From Serripes groenlandicus (Eukaryota; Mollusca; Bivalvia; Cardiida; Cardiidae): DNA of 64,000 nt. The translations under genes were made by a program, and so were the position numbers. The first letter of the stretch is position 1. Each line of letters starts with the position of its first letter. The stretch is taken from NCBI GenBank assembly GCA_031761405.1, contig JASEVX010000008.1, positions 41,643,175 to 41,707,174 of the forward strand, given 5' to 3'. Under the pieces are notes generated by a model. The model saw nothing but the letters and a program-made list of their open reading frames with translations, was not told the origin of the DNA and did no database searches. Positions 37,201 to 45,773 of the stretch are shown piece after piece.

Positions 37201-38172
37201 AAGTTTTGGTTAATTTCCCCTTTTTTGTTGCTGTGGCAGCCAAAATTCTGCATGGAATAGAATTCTTGAACAAGTTTGAAAGAGATCCACCCAAGGAACA
37301 TTCCTGTAAAATTATTTTGAATTTGGTTAATTGGTTTAGGAGGAGAAGTCGTTTGTAGGAAAATGTGAACGGACGGACGACGACGACGGACGGTGTCAGC
37401 GATCACAAAAGCTCACCTTGCACTTTGTGCAAAGGCGAGCTAAAAATGTGTACACTTCTGAACGCAACACTTGTCTTAACTCAATTTTTTGCCCAATGAC
37501 TTTTTTACATTTTACAGAAGTATTTCATGGCATACATCTGCAAATAAAAAATTAGGGTCAGATTCTGAGATTTAAGGGGTTTATGAATCAGTTGGCATTT
37601 TGCTCTATCTAAAAAAATATATATATTTTTGTTATGCAACAGTGATCTTACTCGAGTTAGCAGTGTTGCATTTTCAAATTCTAGGTCTGTTTATGGTTAC
37701 ATCTGAGCACACAATGTGTTCAAAACTTGAACATTATAAACCTTTAATGAATGATTCCAATTATTCAATAATTTCACCTTTTGCCACAATATTTTCAAAA
37801 GTCTTTTGCTGCAGATGCGTCGAATGCGTCTACAGGTGGGAAAGGGTTAAATCTCCCCCTTAGAGCTTATTAACATACCTCGCTGCAAACATAAAACTGC
37901 TCTTTACCATACAGCTTAGTAATATTGTCTACATTTAGCCTGGGATTTGGGCCTCCGCACAAACTAATCCATCTCACACACTTCTGGTAGTCATTCAAGA
38001 TGCTTGGAAATGGAAGATACATATCAGTACGAGGTACCCATCTCTTTTTTGTGTAATTTCGACATGTTCCCCAAGAGCATCGCTTTTGTATTGGAGTCTC
38101 AAACTCTTTTAAGTTTGACCTGCAGCTCAAATCGTTGTTTTCAGCGATTTGTTGACTAGTCATTTCTGCGTC
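19745..38172 (-). CDS. THAP zinc-finger nuclear protein, 3 coding exons, 985 aa
   Basis: Exons 38172-37879 (coding from ATG at 38163), 30499-30360 and 22277-19745; phases 0 and 2 match at both joins. The THAP finger (C2CH) spans the first two exons: C29 and C34, the FP and W positions of the fold (LPFPS, RWISLCG), then C93-x2-H96-F, with the histidine supplied by exon 2. The C-C spacing (58 residues) is longer than usual, and no clear AVPxIF motif follows. A Lys/Pro-rich basic linker (about 113-140) precedes a long, mostly disordered acidic tail. The tail has a short tandem repeat (VRDEMMETKNSDG and VRDEMIETKNSDG), four psi-K-x-E sumoylation-type motifs (VKQE, VKNE, IKTE, IKEE) and an internal duplication of about 125-150 residues. 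Known for the family: THAP fingers bind DNA. Inferred: a chromatin or transcription factor, possibly domesticated from a transposase. Any 5' UTR exon is not identified. The introns are full of family A elements. Confidence 0.8.
22315..22491. mobile_element. piggyBac-like MITE
   Basis: Ends TTAACCCTTTCCCAAATA and catgtggaaagggctaa. It lies 37 bp from the acceptor of THAP exon C. Confidence 0.75.
22486..24238 (+). mobile_element. Family A element (GATCACCT variant) with a nested copy
   Basis: 5' part gatggccctaaagcgatcac and ctgagtg. 3' hairpin GATCACTTTGAGCC and TTCGGCTCAGGTGATCTAAAA. Outer core units match 11063-12195. It is interrupted at 22665-23830. Confidence 0.8.
22665..23830 (+). mobile_element. 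Nested family A element, 'gacctagt' core
   Basis: Starts AACAAGAGGGCAATGAGGCCC with GCGCTCAAC. The core has about six units of about 125-150 bp (gtgttaacaagattttcctt, ggcctagtgacctagttttt, catcaagacaaac). It ends acgacggac, ACTCACCTTGAGC and GAGTTAAAA. Outer-element sequence resumes on the far side. Confidence 0.82.
24239..24465. repeat. Spacer with a 29-G homopolymer
   Basis: 24306-24334 is an uninterrupted run of 29 G. It may be a true tract in repeat-derived DNA or a consensus artefact. The rest is AT-rich and unremarkable. Confidence 0.8.
24466..25627 (+). mobile_element. Family A element, 'gacctagt' core
   Basis: Starts catgatggcccttgattgct with CACCTTGG (first bases of the hairpin lost). 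It carries six to seven core units and ends gacgacgcacaacaccgatg, then AGGTGAGCTAAAA. Confidence 0.8.
25740..26400. repeat. Two copies of a ggggtataggtacaaatacc repeat around a family C element
   Basis: Copies at about 25760-25900 and 26220-26385 share tggggtataggta, gtggttggc-ttttcacaaag, gttaggcaac and ctctgtgaaggacccagtac. The gtagagtggttggc segment is A-box-like, so a tRNA-related origin is possible. Confidence 0.55.
25916..26067 (+). mobile_element. Family C rolling-circle-like element, about 150 bp, both ends present
   Basis: 5' hairpin GTGCTCCGCGGAGCAC plus GTGTCACC; 3' end CTACGCAGGGTGACACAAAA. There is almost no core, only gacggacagacagacgcc before the 3' end. It shows that the two ends alone define the element. 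Confidence 0.75.
26401..26823 (+). mobile_element. Family A core fragment
   Basis: Three diverged 'gacctagt'-type units (catgacctttatttaa, aaaatacagcctctggagt) without termini. It ends ttatcttgagctaaa, a decayed 3' end. Confidence 0.55.
26824..29956 (+). mobile_element. Family A element ('ggcggccatg' core) with nested repeats
   Basis: Starts AAAAGAGCCATGACGGCCC with GCACTCACC. The core (ggcggccatgttttt, aatcaacatggcttgaagga, gggtcacccaaggaac) resumes after 29130. The 3' end is gacgacgcacgacgg, TACTCACC and ACTCAGGTGATCTAA. The middle is a different element (27290-29126). Confidence 0.7.
27290..29126 (+). mobile_element. Nested rolling-circle-like repeats, 'gtgaccttgacc' cores
   Basis: Two blocks. 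27420-27890 has three units of about 160 bp (gtgaccttgaccttg, gtaggtggctg, gacacatcatc), ending aactggtaggggactta. 28020-29126 has about six units of 130-170 bp (tgacctttgaggtaca, cacctcatcatggtgaacat), ending in the hairpin TTTAGTCCCC, GACCGG and GGGGACTAAT. 5' ends are not clear. Confidence 0.6.
29957..30359. other. THAP intron sequence, no recognised feature
   Basis: AT-rich sequence on the donor side of THAP exon B. I see no repeat termini; a short inverted SINE-like trace (ggtttaaacatacaaccact) is present around 30229-30250. Confidence 0.45.
30360..30499 (-). CDS. THAP gene exon B (zinc-ligand histidine and basic linker)
   Basis: Acceptor TTGTTTTATAAAG, then CACTTCAAAGGC (HFKG), which completes the C-x2-H-F of the THAP finger begun in exon A. 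The 140 nt end ACA AG|GTAAAT (phase 2). It encodes the proline/lysine-rich LKPSLKRTLKPPLKRKAK segment. Confidence 0.8.
30547..30711. mobile_element. 166-bp foldback element family, copy 2
   Basis: Same ends (agagct) and same centre as 4793-4958. The palindrome at about 30618-30655 differs by one deletion and a compensated C/A, G/T pair, so pairing was largely kept. A MITE abuts it on the right. Confidence 0.72.
30713..30855. mobile_element. piggyBac-like MITE with near-perfect inner hairpin
   Basis: Starts ttaaccctttcccacctgca. The inner inverted repeat has arms aaaacattgtggccaaaggt and gaaattgctcat, mirrored exactly on the other side. The right end is cut to attggttaa. Confidence 0.8.
30952..31016 (+). 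mobile_element. 5' terminus of another rolling-circle-like family
   Basis: Reads ACAAGAGCACC, then ACCTGTTGGTGC (hairpin), then CCCGACGCTCGTCTG. It is cut short by the family A element that follows, so only the head remains. Confidence 0.5.
31017..34733 (+). mobile_element. Long family A element with nested copies
   Basis: 5' end ACAAGAGGGCCATGATGGCC then AGATCGCTCACC. 3' end acgacgcacgacggactgac, AGCTCACCTTGCAC and GTGCATAGGTGAGCTAAA. The outer core is the 'gacctagt' type. A complete second element sits at 32087-33003, and a further 'ggcggccatg' copy starts near 33358 (CAAGAGGGCC), leading back to outer units at about 34080. Confidence 0.8.
32087..33003 (+). mobile_element. Nested complete family A element
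   Basis: Start CAACAAGAGGGCCACGATTG with ATCGCTCACC. Core of four to five units of about 150-180 bp (ccctggcggccatgttttt). End AGCTCACCTTGAGC, then AAGCTCAGGTGAGCTAAAA. The flanks rejoin as the phrase gctaaagcaa/aaaatgtggc, present uninterrupted at about 34180, which proves insertion. Confidence 0.88.
34734..35747 (+). mobile_element. Family A core fragment without ends, plus spacer
   Basis: 34740-35575 has five 'ggcggccatg' units, one partly duplicated at 35080-35160 (aaatagccacgccctctggc appears twice). 35576-35747 shows nothing recognisable. Confidence 0.65.
35748..36437 (+). mobile_element. Rolling-circle-like element, ACAAGAGCGCC family
   Basis: 5' end AACAAGAGCGCCAACTATC. Three core units of about 180 bp (gagcagacaagaccaatttt, attaaagggcaataactc). 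3' hairpin GCCTGTACGCTGCAGG, then TAAAA. Probably related to the head at 30952. Confidence 0.65.
36452..37446 (+). mobile_element. Family A element, complete
   Basis: 5' end ACAAGAAGGCCATGATGGCC then TATATCGCTCACC. Four core units of about 180 bp (agctccgcc, aacatttgtgcaaaataatt, cttttggacaagaag). 3' end ggacggacgacgacgacg, AGCTCACCTTGCAC and GTGCAAAGGCGAGCTAAAA. Both termini are clean. Confidence 0.88.
37775..37850. mobile_element. piggyBac-like MITE, right half
   Basis: atttcaccttttgccacaat, ctgcagatgcgtcg, then gtgggaaagggttaa. It ends 28 bp from the donor of THAP exon A. Confidence 0.72.
37879..38172 (-). CDS. THAP gene exon A (N terminus, first part of finger)
   Basis: Acceptor ATATTTTTCAG, then GACGCAGAAATG; the in-frame ATG at 38163 gives 95 codons ending QFYVCSE. 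The donor is GAG|GTATGT. The acceptor before the ATG implies a non-coding upstream exon, or a start farther upstream. A piggyBac-like MITE half lies 28 bp past the donor. Confidence 0.82.
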
Positions 38173-38199
38173 CTGAAAAATATAAATGATTAAAGCCCT

Positions 38200-38343
38200 A
38201 TAGTTCATACATTTAACAAATCTGAAGCAGACGAATTTGATGAAAAAATTAAATTTCTTGTTTTTCCACAACGATTTCAAAAGTTGTCTGTTGCCAGGTC
38301 GTTAAAAAGCATGTATACATACATTTATGTGGGAAAAGGTTAA
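38200..38343. mobile_element. piggyBac-like MITE, diverged
   Basis: acaaatctgaagcagacgaa at left and tatgtgggaaaaggttaa at right. It lies upstream (on the minus strand) of THAP exon A's acceptor. Confidence 0.6.
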
Positions 38344-38517
38344 AAGCAAAGATAAAATGTAGTAAGCCGATCTTATTCCACACAATATTTCTCTTATATA
38401 AATCTATAAGAAAAAGGAACCATATACATATACTGATATATTGTTGGTACTCAAAATAATTATAGATCAATAAGAGGATTCTTTTGATTACCCAATTGGG
38501 ATTTAAAATACATGAAT

Positions 38518-38955
38518 TTAACCCTTTCCCTCATACGACAATTCTGCAGCCGACGACTTCAAACATATTATCCCTTTCCCTCATATGACATTTCTGCAGC
38601 AGACGACTTTGAACGTATTTTGTCAAAACATAGAAAATCTCAATAATTGAATGGCTAACCTATGACAAAAAGTGGAAAACATTGTGGCAAAAGGAGAAAT
38701 TGCTTGTTTTGTGCAATTTCTTCTTTTGTCACTATGTTTTCAAAAAGCCGTCTGCTGCAGAGGCGTCAGAAAGCGTCTATATGAGGGAAAGGGTTATGTC
38801 AAAAAATAGACAATTTCTATAATTGAATGGATAACCTATGTGGAAAACATTGTGGCCAAAAAGGATAAATAGCTCTTTTTGAGCAATTTCTTCTTTTGTC
38901 ACTATGTTTTCAAAAAGCTGTCTGCTGCAGAGGCATCCAAAAGCGTCCTGATCAT
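38518..38955. mobile_element. Cluster of three piggyBac-like MITEs
   Basis: A left-end fragment (38518-38568), a nearly full copy (about 38570-38795, ends ttatccctttccctcata and tatgagggaaagggttat) and a right-part copy (38797-38955). The last runs straight into the transposase relic, whose coding match stops at this border. Confidence 0.78.
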
Positions 38956-39324
38956 AAAACCCAACGGCCGCAATAATACTGTCAATCATGGAGCACGTTG
39001 ATATTAAGGCACTGTGCTCCACAATCTGCGAATCACTTGTTGATCCACCATATATGCATCTGATACATAAGAAACAAGTTCCCTAGGAGTAGCACCAACT
39101 AATACTTTTATAGTGTTGCTATTTTTAAATGTTGAGAATGTTGACTGTTGTGCACTTGGGTTTTTTTTTTTTTTAATGGGGCATTCATTCTGTACCATCT
39201 ATGATGATCACCCTAAGTGTTCGGATAGTTTCTCTTGAACCCTGAAGGAGCAAAGTATCTCACTAATTCCTGAGTAGGCCAAATTTCAAGCTCTTTCCAT
39301 GTCTGTACATAAATAAAACCCATG

Positions 39325-39937
39325 TTACACATTAGCAACAGCACTTTCTTCAATACCAAACATTCTAGATAGATCAAAGTTAGTTGTGTATCTTCTCAGT
39401 TTTATCAAAACAAGGAACAACTGGTCAGGGACACTGATGTTACTGACTGAAAGATATACAATTACATAATTCAGCTGAAATGCTGCAGGACCTAATGTGT
39501 TAAGGACAAGAAAAAAGTTCATGTATGTTTCTAATCCTGTGTAGAAATTGACAGCAGCTGGATCGTTTTCAAAGTTATACATGTAGAGCTGTAAGCAGCC
39601 ACTTAAGGAGTCTGCATACATGCATCAACAGATTGAACTATGGGCTCTTTGTGGACCTCAACATCTAATTTATTCTCTGCTGTGACTGTTGACACTTCTG
39701 CACAAGCTCCAACATCAAGGTCATCACTGAGAAAATCAAGTTTGTAAGCTATATATTCAGGCTCTGTATTTTCTTGACCTACATCATAGACTGCAGAGGT
39801 GTTATCCTGGAACAATCTACGTCTCTGTGATTCCCTGGCATCGTTTCGGGTTTTAGGGACATGGGCTTTCAATGCGGTCTCAGAAAAAGTACATGCAACG
39901 GCTCTTGGTACTGCGGTCTTATTTATTCGCTCAGTAC
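39325..39937 (-). pseudogene. Linker and HTH exon of the transposase relic
   Basis: From TERINKTAVPRAV through KTRNDARESQRRRLF, frameshift near 39600, then FYTGLETYMNFFLVL and the DQLFLVLIKLRRYTTNFDLS helix-turn-helix. This is the usual head of DDE_Tnp_4 transposases. Confidence 0.8.
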
Positions 39938-40414
39938 CTGAAAGGCATAAAACACATCTCTACAAGTCAACATTTAACAGAGCAAACACCATACTTGTAA
40001 GGTTAAAAAGGGATCGGTGAGTGGCCATGCTTTTCTTTTAATTATATATAGGCTATATTGTGAAAAAAAGTGAAAGGGGATGCATCGAATGGCCACTCAC
40101 CATTCACCTGTGGTCAAGGCATTTATGTTCAGACAGAACAGCCATCTTTCTTGATATTTTCGGTTTCAATGTCAATCTTTTTACAATAACATTGATAGAC
40201 TATCATAGTGTTTCATTTTGCTGCGCATCCTGAGTCCTAGACTCTTTAAATTTTGCCAGGACTCATCCAAGTGTGAAAAAACTTTATTTTAACACTGTAA
40301 GACTCATTGATGTGTGGCAAATACATGATAGGACCCATTGAAAGAAATTTCAAAAAGAAGCATGGTATAAATAAAACATGTTCTGTAAAAGAATTCACAC
40401 ATCAAATAATGGAA
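39938..40414. other. Relic intron, no recognised feature
   Basis: AT-rich stretch between the acceptor of the relic's exon 2 and the first TIR element. No structure found. Confidence 0.45.
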
Positions 40415-40958
40415 TACAGTAAACTTCGTACCCTAGTAATTTTGTACCCGGTATATTTCTGTAATTTTGTACCCTTTTGTAAGTCAATCCAACAAATTAA
40501 AGATTAAAACTTCACATTGTATATTCATTTCATGTTATAAAAGGTTATAGATGGAATATGAACTTCATGATTGTGGCAAATAATATTTTAATAATATTGT
40601 GATAATCAATGATAATTAAGACTGCATGCTCCAATTGGTATTTGTTTCTAACAGTTTGCAAAGAACCTTAATCTGATCTCTTAACACCTGTGTCAAACAT
40701 AACACATTGTTAACTATCACAAAAGCTGTTACAAAATGACATAAAAAACATTAAACTATATTATTTATATTTTAATATATATGTTTATATCATGTACAAT
40801 ACCATGCACTTTATAATACCATATAATATGATTCAAATTAATTTATCTGTAAGTTGATTACATAGGGGGTTATGAAATAAGTGACACTAGGTTACGAAAT
40901 AACTGACAAAAATAATCGAAATATACCCAGTACAAAATTACTAGGGTACGAAGGTATA
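40415..40958. mobile_element. 0.54-kb TIR element, family T
   Basis: Left end cttcgtaccctagtaatttt, right end its inverse (aaaattactagggtacgaag). TIR about 35 bp continuing through gggtatatttc. Internal sequence (gtcaaacataacacattgtt, atgacataaaaaacattaaa) matches the larger element at 41145-43394, so this is a deletion derivative. A TA flank is possible. Confidence 0.75.
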
Positions 40959-41719
40959 CAGGCTCCCATCCCCAAATAATCGCCTGTCTTTTGAAACAAG
41001 ATCAGGTTTTAATAACATTCTGTTCTAAGTACACTGTTACGTGAAGTGTCCATAACGGCATGTCACAATTTAGTAATTTGTAATAAGTATCGATAGTTCG
41101 ATACAAAGACGACAGTAGCTGCTGTGTGAGTTAGGATGGGAATACAGTTACTTCATACCCTAGTTATTTTGTACCCAGTCGATTTCAGTTGTTTCATACC
41201 CTAGTTATTTTGTACCCTAGCTAGTGTAACCAACATTATGCCTTGGATTAATTCCTGCAAATCTTGTATTTGTCTAGAAAAATGTAACTCGTAACTTGTT
41301 TTAGTATAATATGTGTATACACATTAAATACACAAAACTTTTAACAGTTTGCAAAAACCCTTAATTTTTATCGGAATGTCTTACCAACTGTGAAAGATGC
41401 CTTTGTCACTTTTTTTGCACCGCATATTTAATTAATTGTATCTTAATTATATCGATTCCTAAGTATTTAAGTTGAGGAGAATAATAATTCGCTCGAAAAA
41501 AAAAAATCAAAATTCTTCGCAAACAGGTCAGATTTCATTATTTTACAACATTATCACAAAAACAGTGTTTTTTACTATTACTTTTTACCAGTTGCTTAGA
41601 AACTGCAATTAATTAAACTTCCTAAATGGAAAAATAAAAAAAATGACATTTTCCATAAAGATTATTATCTCTGCTGCAGAAGGATATCACTGTCACACGA
41701 AACTATGCAAAAATAAAAT

Positions 41720-41870
41720 GTACAGGGTGTGCCAAAAAGATTGTAACCCTTATATTTTTTTACTTTTTTGTTTACGATTTCAACAACCTTTAAGCAGTCT
41801 TTAATTTCAATCAAGTATATAATAGGATTTATTTTTTTATTTTCAGGCAATACATATTGCATTTCGTTGG
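41720..41870. mobile_element. mariner-like end fragment
   Basis: TACAGGGTGTGCCAAAAAGA, then ttgtaaccctta, resembles mariner terminal repeats. No matching right end or transposase frame is visible. Confidence 0.45.
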
Positions 41871-42342
41871 TTTATAAATGTGAAGTCTGCAGGGTATGAC
41901 TTCCCATCTTGCAATCACTAGACTCACTTAAAAGTATTGCTTCAAGCAGTCTGTAGTCTGCAGACTTGATAAATGTATCTCCCCCTTTCATAACACTGAT
42001 ACTCAGGAATGAACTGTTAATAATATTGAATAAATTTAGCTTCATACTCAAATTGAAACTGTTTTCTGAAATATCTAGTTCATTAAAATCTTTTGAACTA
42101 TAACTGTACTTATATATTTATACTCTTCAGCTTGAAGATATCAAAAATAGGTCATGACAACATTCAAAATGGCCAATCTACATACATGTGTTTTCTTTTT
42201 ATAAATTTTTTTTTTTTTTCAAAATTAAATAGTTATTGGATATAATTATGTTTTAGTGGGTGAGAATGAATTGATCTCAAGTATTTTTGTGTTTTTATTT
42301 GTTTATTTGCTTTCTTCTATGCTTAAAAAGCAAATGTCGCTT

Positions 42343-42569
42343 ATCCCTTTCCCTCATACGACAATTCTGCAGCAGACGACTTTGAACATACTTTGTCAAA
42401 AAATGTAAAATCTCTATAATTGAATGGATAACCTATGACTAAAAGTGGAAAACATCATGGCAAAAGGAGAGGTTGCTTGTTTTGAGCAATTTATTATTTT
42501 GTCACTATGTTTTCAAAAAGCTTTCTGCTACGCAGGCGTCAGAAAGCGTCTATATGGGGGAAAGGGTTT
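42343..42569. mobile_element. piggyBac-like MITE, full length
   Basis: Ends ttatccctttccctcata and tatgggggaaagggttta. Inner arms flank gaggttgcttgttttgagca. It is inserted inside the 2.25-kb TIR element. Confidence 0.82.
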
Positions 42570-42601
42570 AATATGGTATCGAAAACCTGTTGAACCTCAA
42601 T

Positions 42602-43050
42602 TAGTGTTGGGCCATCAGTTCCATTTTTACAATCGATTATCAGTTACAATCGCTTTGCCTCATTCGATTAGACATCGATTATATAATCGGTTCATACAGT
42701 ATTGTATTTAACAAGCCTCAATATTTGCAATGCTTCTTATTATTTATTTTTGATAAAAAATACACCGCCTTAATGTCTTGTCTTTACTAGGTTGTATCAT
42801 TTGATTGCCAAAAAACCCACTTTGTTTCAATCTCAAGCTGTTGTATTTACATGCTAGCCCACCAAATATGAGTTTTCAAACATGACTGCTAGAGTTATCT
42901 CCCTTGTGGAAGCGAATATTAATCAAGCATAAATGAAGCAAAAAAAGTGAACCGATTGATAATCGATTGTGGTAAAATGCAATCAATTATCGCCAACGTG
43001 ATGCATATCCAATCAACTTTCGATTATAATCGATCATCGGCCCAACACTA
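42602..43050. mobile_element. hAT MITE with 8-bp target duplication
   Basis: Begins TAGTGTTGGGCCAT and ends ATCGGCCCAACACTA. Exact 8-bp direct repeats ACCTCAAT at 42594-42601 and 43051-43058 flank it. Many cgattataatcg-type subterminal repeats. The 8-bp duplication is diagnostic of hAT. Confidence 0.9.
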
Positions 43051-43516
43051 ACCTCAATACACATGTTTGTTTGAATGTCTGATATATCGAAATCCTATTT
43101 CTACAGAGTTCTACTACTTATCATGCAGGTATATCCAAATACGCTGAGAAACAATTAAAAGCCAATCTGTTAACACCTTTGTCAAACATAACACCTTGTT
43201 ATTATAACAAAATGACATAAAAAACATTAAACTAATATTTGTTATCACATACAATAACACTAAATATTTTGAAATACATTTTGTAAACATACATTATATG
43301 AAAAGATTTAATACATCTGTAATAAATGACACTAGTTAGGGTACGAAACAACCGAAATCGACAGGGTACAAAATAACTAGGGTACGAAGTAACGTATGTA
43401 TACCGGGAGCGCATTGACTAAAACTGCTTTATAGAACTGTATAACGTGGGAAAATATACACATTCGAAAAAGAGTGCTACTTATGTTTCGAATGCAATAA
43501 TTTAAAAGTTTCTTAC

Positions 43517-43718
43517 CGTGATATTTTCGACATAGTGATTTATAGTCGTCTGGTTTGAAGTGATTTTCACAAATGTATGAAGACGTATTTAATGACCAAC
43601 AGTATTTGATTTTTCGCTTCATGGCGTGCACCCAGATTTGCTGTGGTGAAATGTCTCGAGGAAAAATATGTCTCCCTTCTCGCGAGCACCCAGGAACACA
43701 ACATGTCGTTTTAGACAT
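43517..43718 (-). pseudogene. THAP exon of the transposase relic
   Basis: 67 intact codons, including C7-x3-C11 and C50-ENH-F, typical of a compact THAP finger. A minus-strand ATG opens it at the N terminus. This exon itself has no lesion; the broken part is downstream. Confidence 0.82.
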
Positions 43719-43842
43719 TATTTATCAATATTGCATTTATATTCACAACAATATGTATACAGTAGTTGAAACGCTACTTACGATAACATCCGAGTTTGTC
43801 AGGATGAAGGACTCTACTTGCCCGCAGCGCCACCACGAATAT

Positions 43843-44362
43843 GTACGGAATACCATTAGGGCCATCGCCTATGAATGTGTTGATCTGAAACGCGATACTC
43901 GACAGTACGATGATGATAACACGACAACGCGACAGTACGATGGTGAAAACACGATAATACGACAGTACGATGATGATAATGCGATATACTATCGTGTTTT
44001 CAACATCGTACTGTCGCGTTTTCACCATCGTAATTAGTAGTATCGTACTGTCGCGTTATCACCATCGTACCGTCGTGTTATCATCATCGTACCGTCGCGT
44101 TATCACCATCGTACCGTCGTGTTATCACCATCGTACCGTCGTGTTATCACCATCGTACCGTCGTGTTATCATCATCGTACCGTCGTGTTATCATCATCGT
44201 ACCGTCGCGTTATCACCATCGTACCGTCGCGTTATCACCATCGTGTTATAACCATCGTACCGTCGTGTCTTCACCATCGTACTGTCGTGTCTTCACCATC
44301 GTACCGTCGCGTTATCACAATCGTACCGTCGTGTTATCATCATCGCACTGTCGTACTATCGC
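43843..44362. repeat. Left arm of a 3.4-kb inverted repeat with 22-bp minisatellite
   Basis: Starts gtacggaataccattagggc and catcgcctatg. It holds a local inversion point near 43985, then about 14 forward copies of the 22-bp unit atcgtaccgtcgtgttatca/cc. The mirror arm is 46847-47206. Repetitive reading frames (RRVITIVPSCYHH) are by-products. Confidence 0.9.
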
Positions 44363-44439
44363 CTTCCGGTGCGCATGTGCACATTTATATGTCTCTGATA
44401 TATTATACCAGGGACACTATATTACATATATTAATTGAT

Positions 44440-44586
44440 TGGGGTTTAAAGGCGTTTTCAACAATCTTTCAGTCATATCACGGTGGCCAGTTAACCTATT
44501 CATTTTTTTCCTGGTTTTCTCACACCAGTAATCCACACAACAATCTTTCCAAGCAACGGACTGCTTTTCAACGTAGACTGTTAAGG
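44440..44586 (-). mobile_element. SINE 3' fragment
   Basis: ggggtttaaaggcgttttca, then tcatatcacggtggccagtt and gactgtta: the inverted tail and body of the 7535-7813 family; the tRNA head is missing. Confidence 0.75.
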
Positions 44587-45692
44587 GGCTTGTTAGAACC
44601 AATTGCTATAGTAGGCGAATTCCGAAGACACTAATCATTTTGAGACTGGAATCTAGACTAGTGTTTTACAATATCGGCATTGAGTAACTTCACATCTGTC
44701 TTTCCACCATATTGGGTTAAGAGAGATTTCTTGGTAGTTGCAGATTGTATATAATGTCAATGAAAATGGATGATCTGTGGAATATTTTTCAATAATGAAT
44801 GGACTGTTGCAAGCTAATACCCATGTTGAACCTTTCGAACCGCCAAATAGTTCTTGTCTTACAATCAAAATGCGGTAACTTGTTGGCATATCAGCCGGAG
44901 AATGGATTTCATTCGACATCACTTACCCAAAAGGAAGAACTCGAACGAAATTACATGTTAAAATATATGATGATTAAAAAATAAAATGTATTTCTACACT
45001 GTCAACATGACTTGATCACGCGCAAAGTAATATGTGATACTCTCTTCAGGTGGCATTCACACACTGAACACATTAAAGCAGTATGTGCATACTTACTGCA
45101 GGTGTAATTATGATTGCGACTTCAAAATTGAATTTATTAAATGGATGACTTTACATTTGAAAGAGGGAAGTGCTTTGTATATTGTCTTAACTAATTAACT
45201 TATGCATGAAAGTATATCCACTCAAAGCCACGCCTCTCAGTGTTACATATATGTTCTATATAACCCATGTAGTCCATATATATCTTTGTAGTATTAGATA
45301 TTCTGTTAAGATATATGGTTGTTCCTTCATTTAATGCTATACACATACACAACAAATTGGCAACGAGTTTGGGATTTTGTACCACTATAAATGATAATGA
45401 TTATGTTAATTGAGGTCAGTGGACATTGGAACTTAATGGCTTATCCCAATCGGAACAAATTAAAGCAGTTCGTGCATACGTTCATCATGTGTATTATGGT
45501 TGCGAATTCAAAATTGAATTTTAAATGATGACTTTTCGTTTGATGGGGGAGAGAGTACATGTCTTAACAAATATACTTATGAATGAAAGTGTATCCCCTC
45601 AAAGCGACGCCTCGTGTTAATTTAAAAAAATATTATATGAATTGTTTCAAAGAAACAAATATGCCACCATTGTTTAGTAACCAGAAAATGTC

Positions 45693-45773
45693 GGTGTCAC
45701 TAAACAGAGTCTGGTAGAGTCTGATAGACCTCCAGACTCTACCGGACTCTACCAGTCTCTGTTTAGTGATACC
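45693..45773. repeat. Hairpin with two alternative pairings
   Basis: The outer arms ggtgtcactaaacagag and ctctgtttagtgatacc pair over about 30 bp with three mismatches. The inner ggtagagtctg can also pair perfectly with cagactctacc. Possibly a tiny foldback element. Confidence 0.65.

Larger units (their letters stand above)
41145..43394. mobile_element. 2.25-kb TIR element, family T
   Basis: Left end cagttacttcataccctagt, right end inverse of cgttacttcgtaccctagtt. TIRs of about 58 bp continue through cgatttc and gttgtttcgtaccc, flanked by TA. TA target and CAGT start suggest Tc1/mariner-like, but no transposase frame survives. It carries a mariner-like end, a piggyBac-like MITE and a hAT MITE inside. 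Confidence 0.78.
38956..43718 (-). pseudogene. THAP plus Harbinger-type (DDE_Tnp_4) transposase relic
   Basis: Exon 1 (43718-43517) encodes a THAP finger: MSKTTCCVPGCS, IFP, W29 and C50-x2-H53-F. Donor CACG|GTAAGA, phase 1. Exon 2 starts at 39937 after CCTTTCAG in matching phase (G|GT). The frame then breaks several times: near 39600 (QTP then stop), near 39325 (after AVANV), near 39210, at 39188 (a 4-nt repeat in gaatgaatg) and near 39045 (two extra nt). Across these breaks the order NFYTGL, SVPDQLFLVLIKLRRY, RMFGIEESAVANV, IIDGTE, TFSTFKNSNTIKVLVG, GGSTSD is that of a helix-turn-helix plus DDE_Tnp_4 nuclease. The first catalytic Asp lies in IIDGTE; the C-terminal part is lost at a MITE. At least five frame disruptions: not functional. 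Confidence 0.85.

Noticed and set aside
34598..37406. Minus-strand frames of 93 and 124 codons
   Set aside because: They lie wholly inside tandem cores of family A elements; similar frames appear in sister units.
43774..44634. Overlapping long frames rich in HHRTVVLSPSYRRVITIV
   Set aside because: Translations of the 22-bp minisatellite, open in several frames at once.
44653..44922. 89-codon frame (-) in the inverted-repeat spacer
   Set aside because: Composition looks protein-like, but no motif or splice evidence; kept only as a note.
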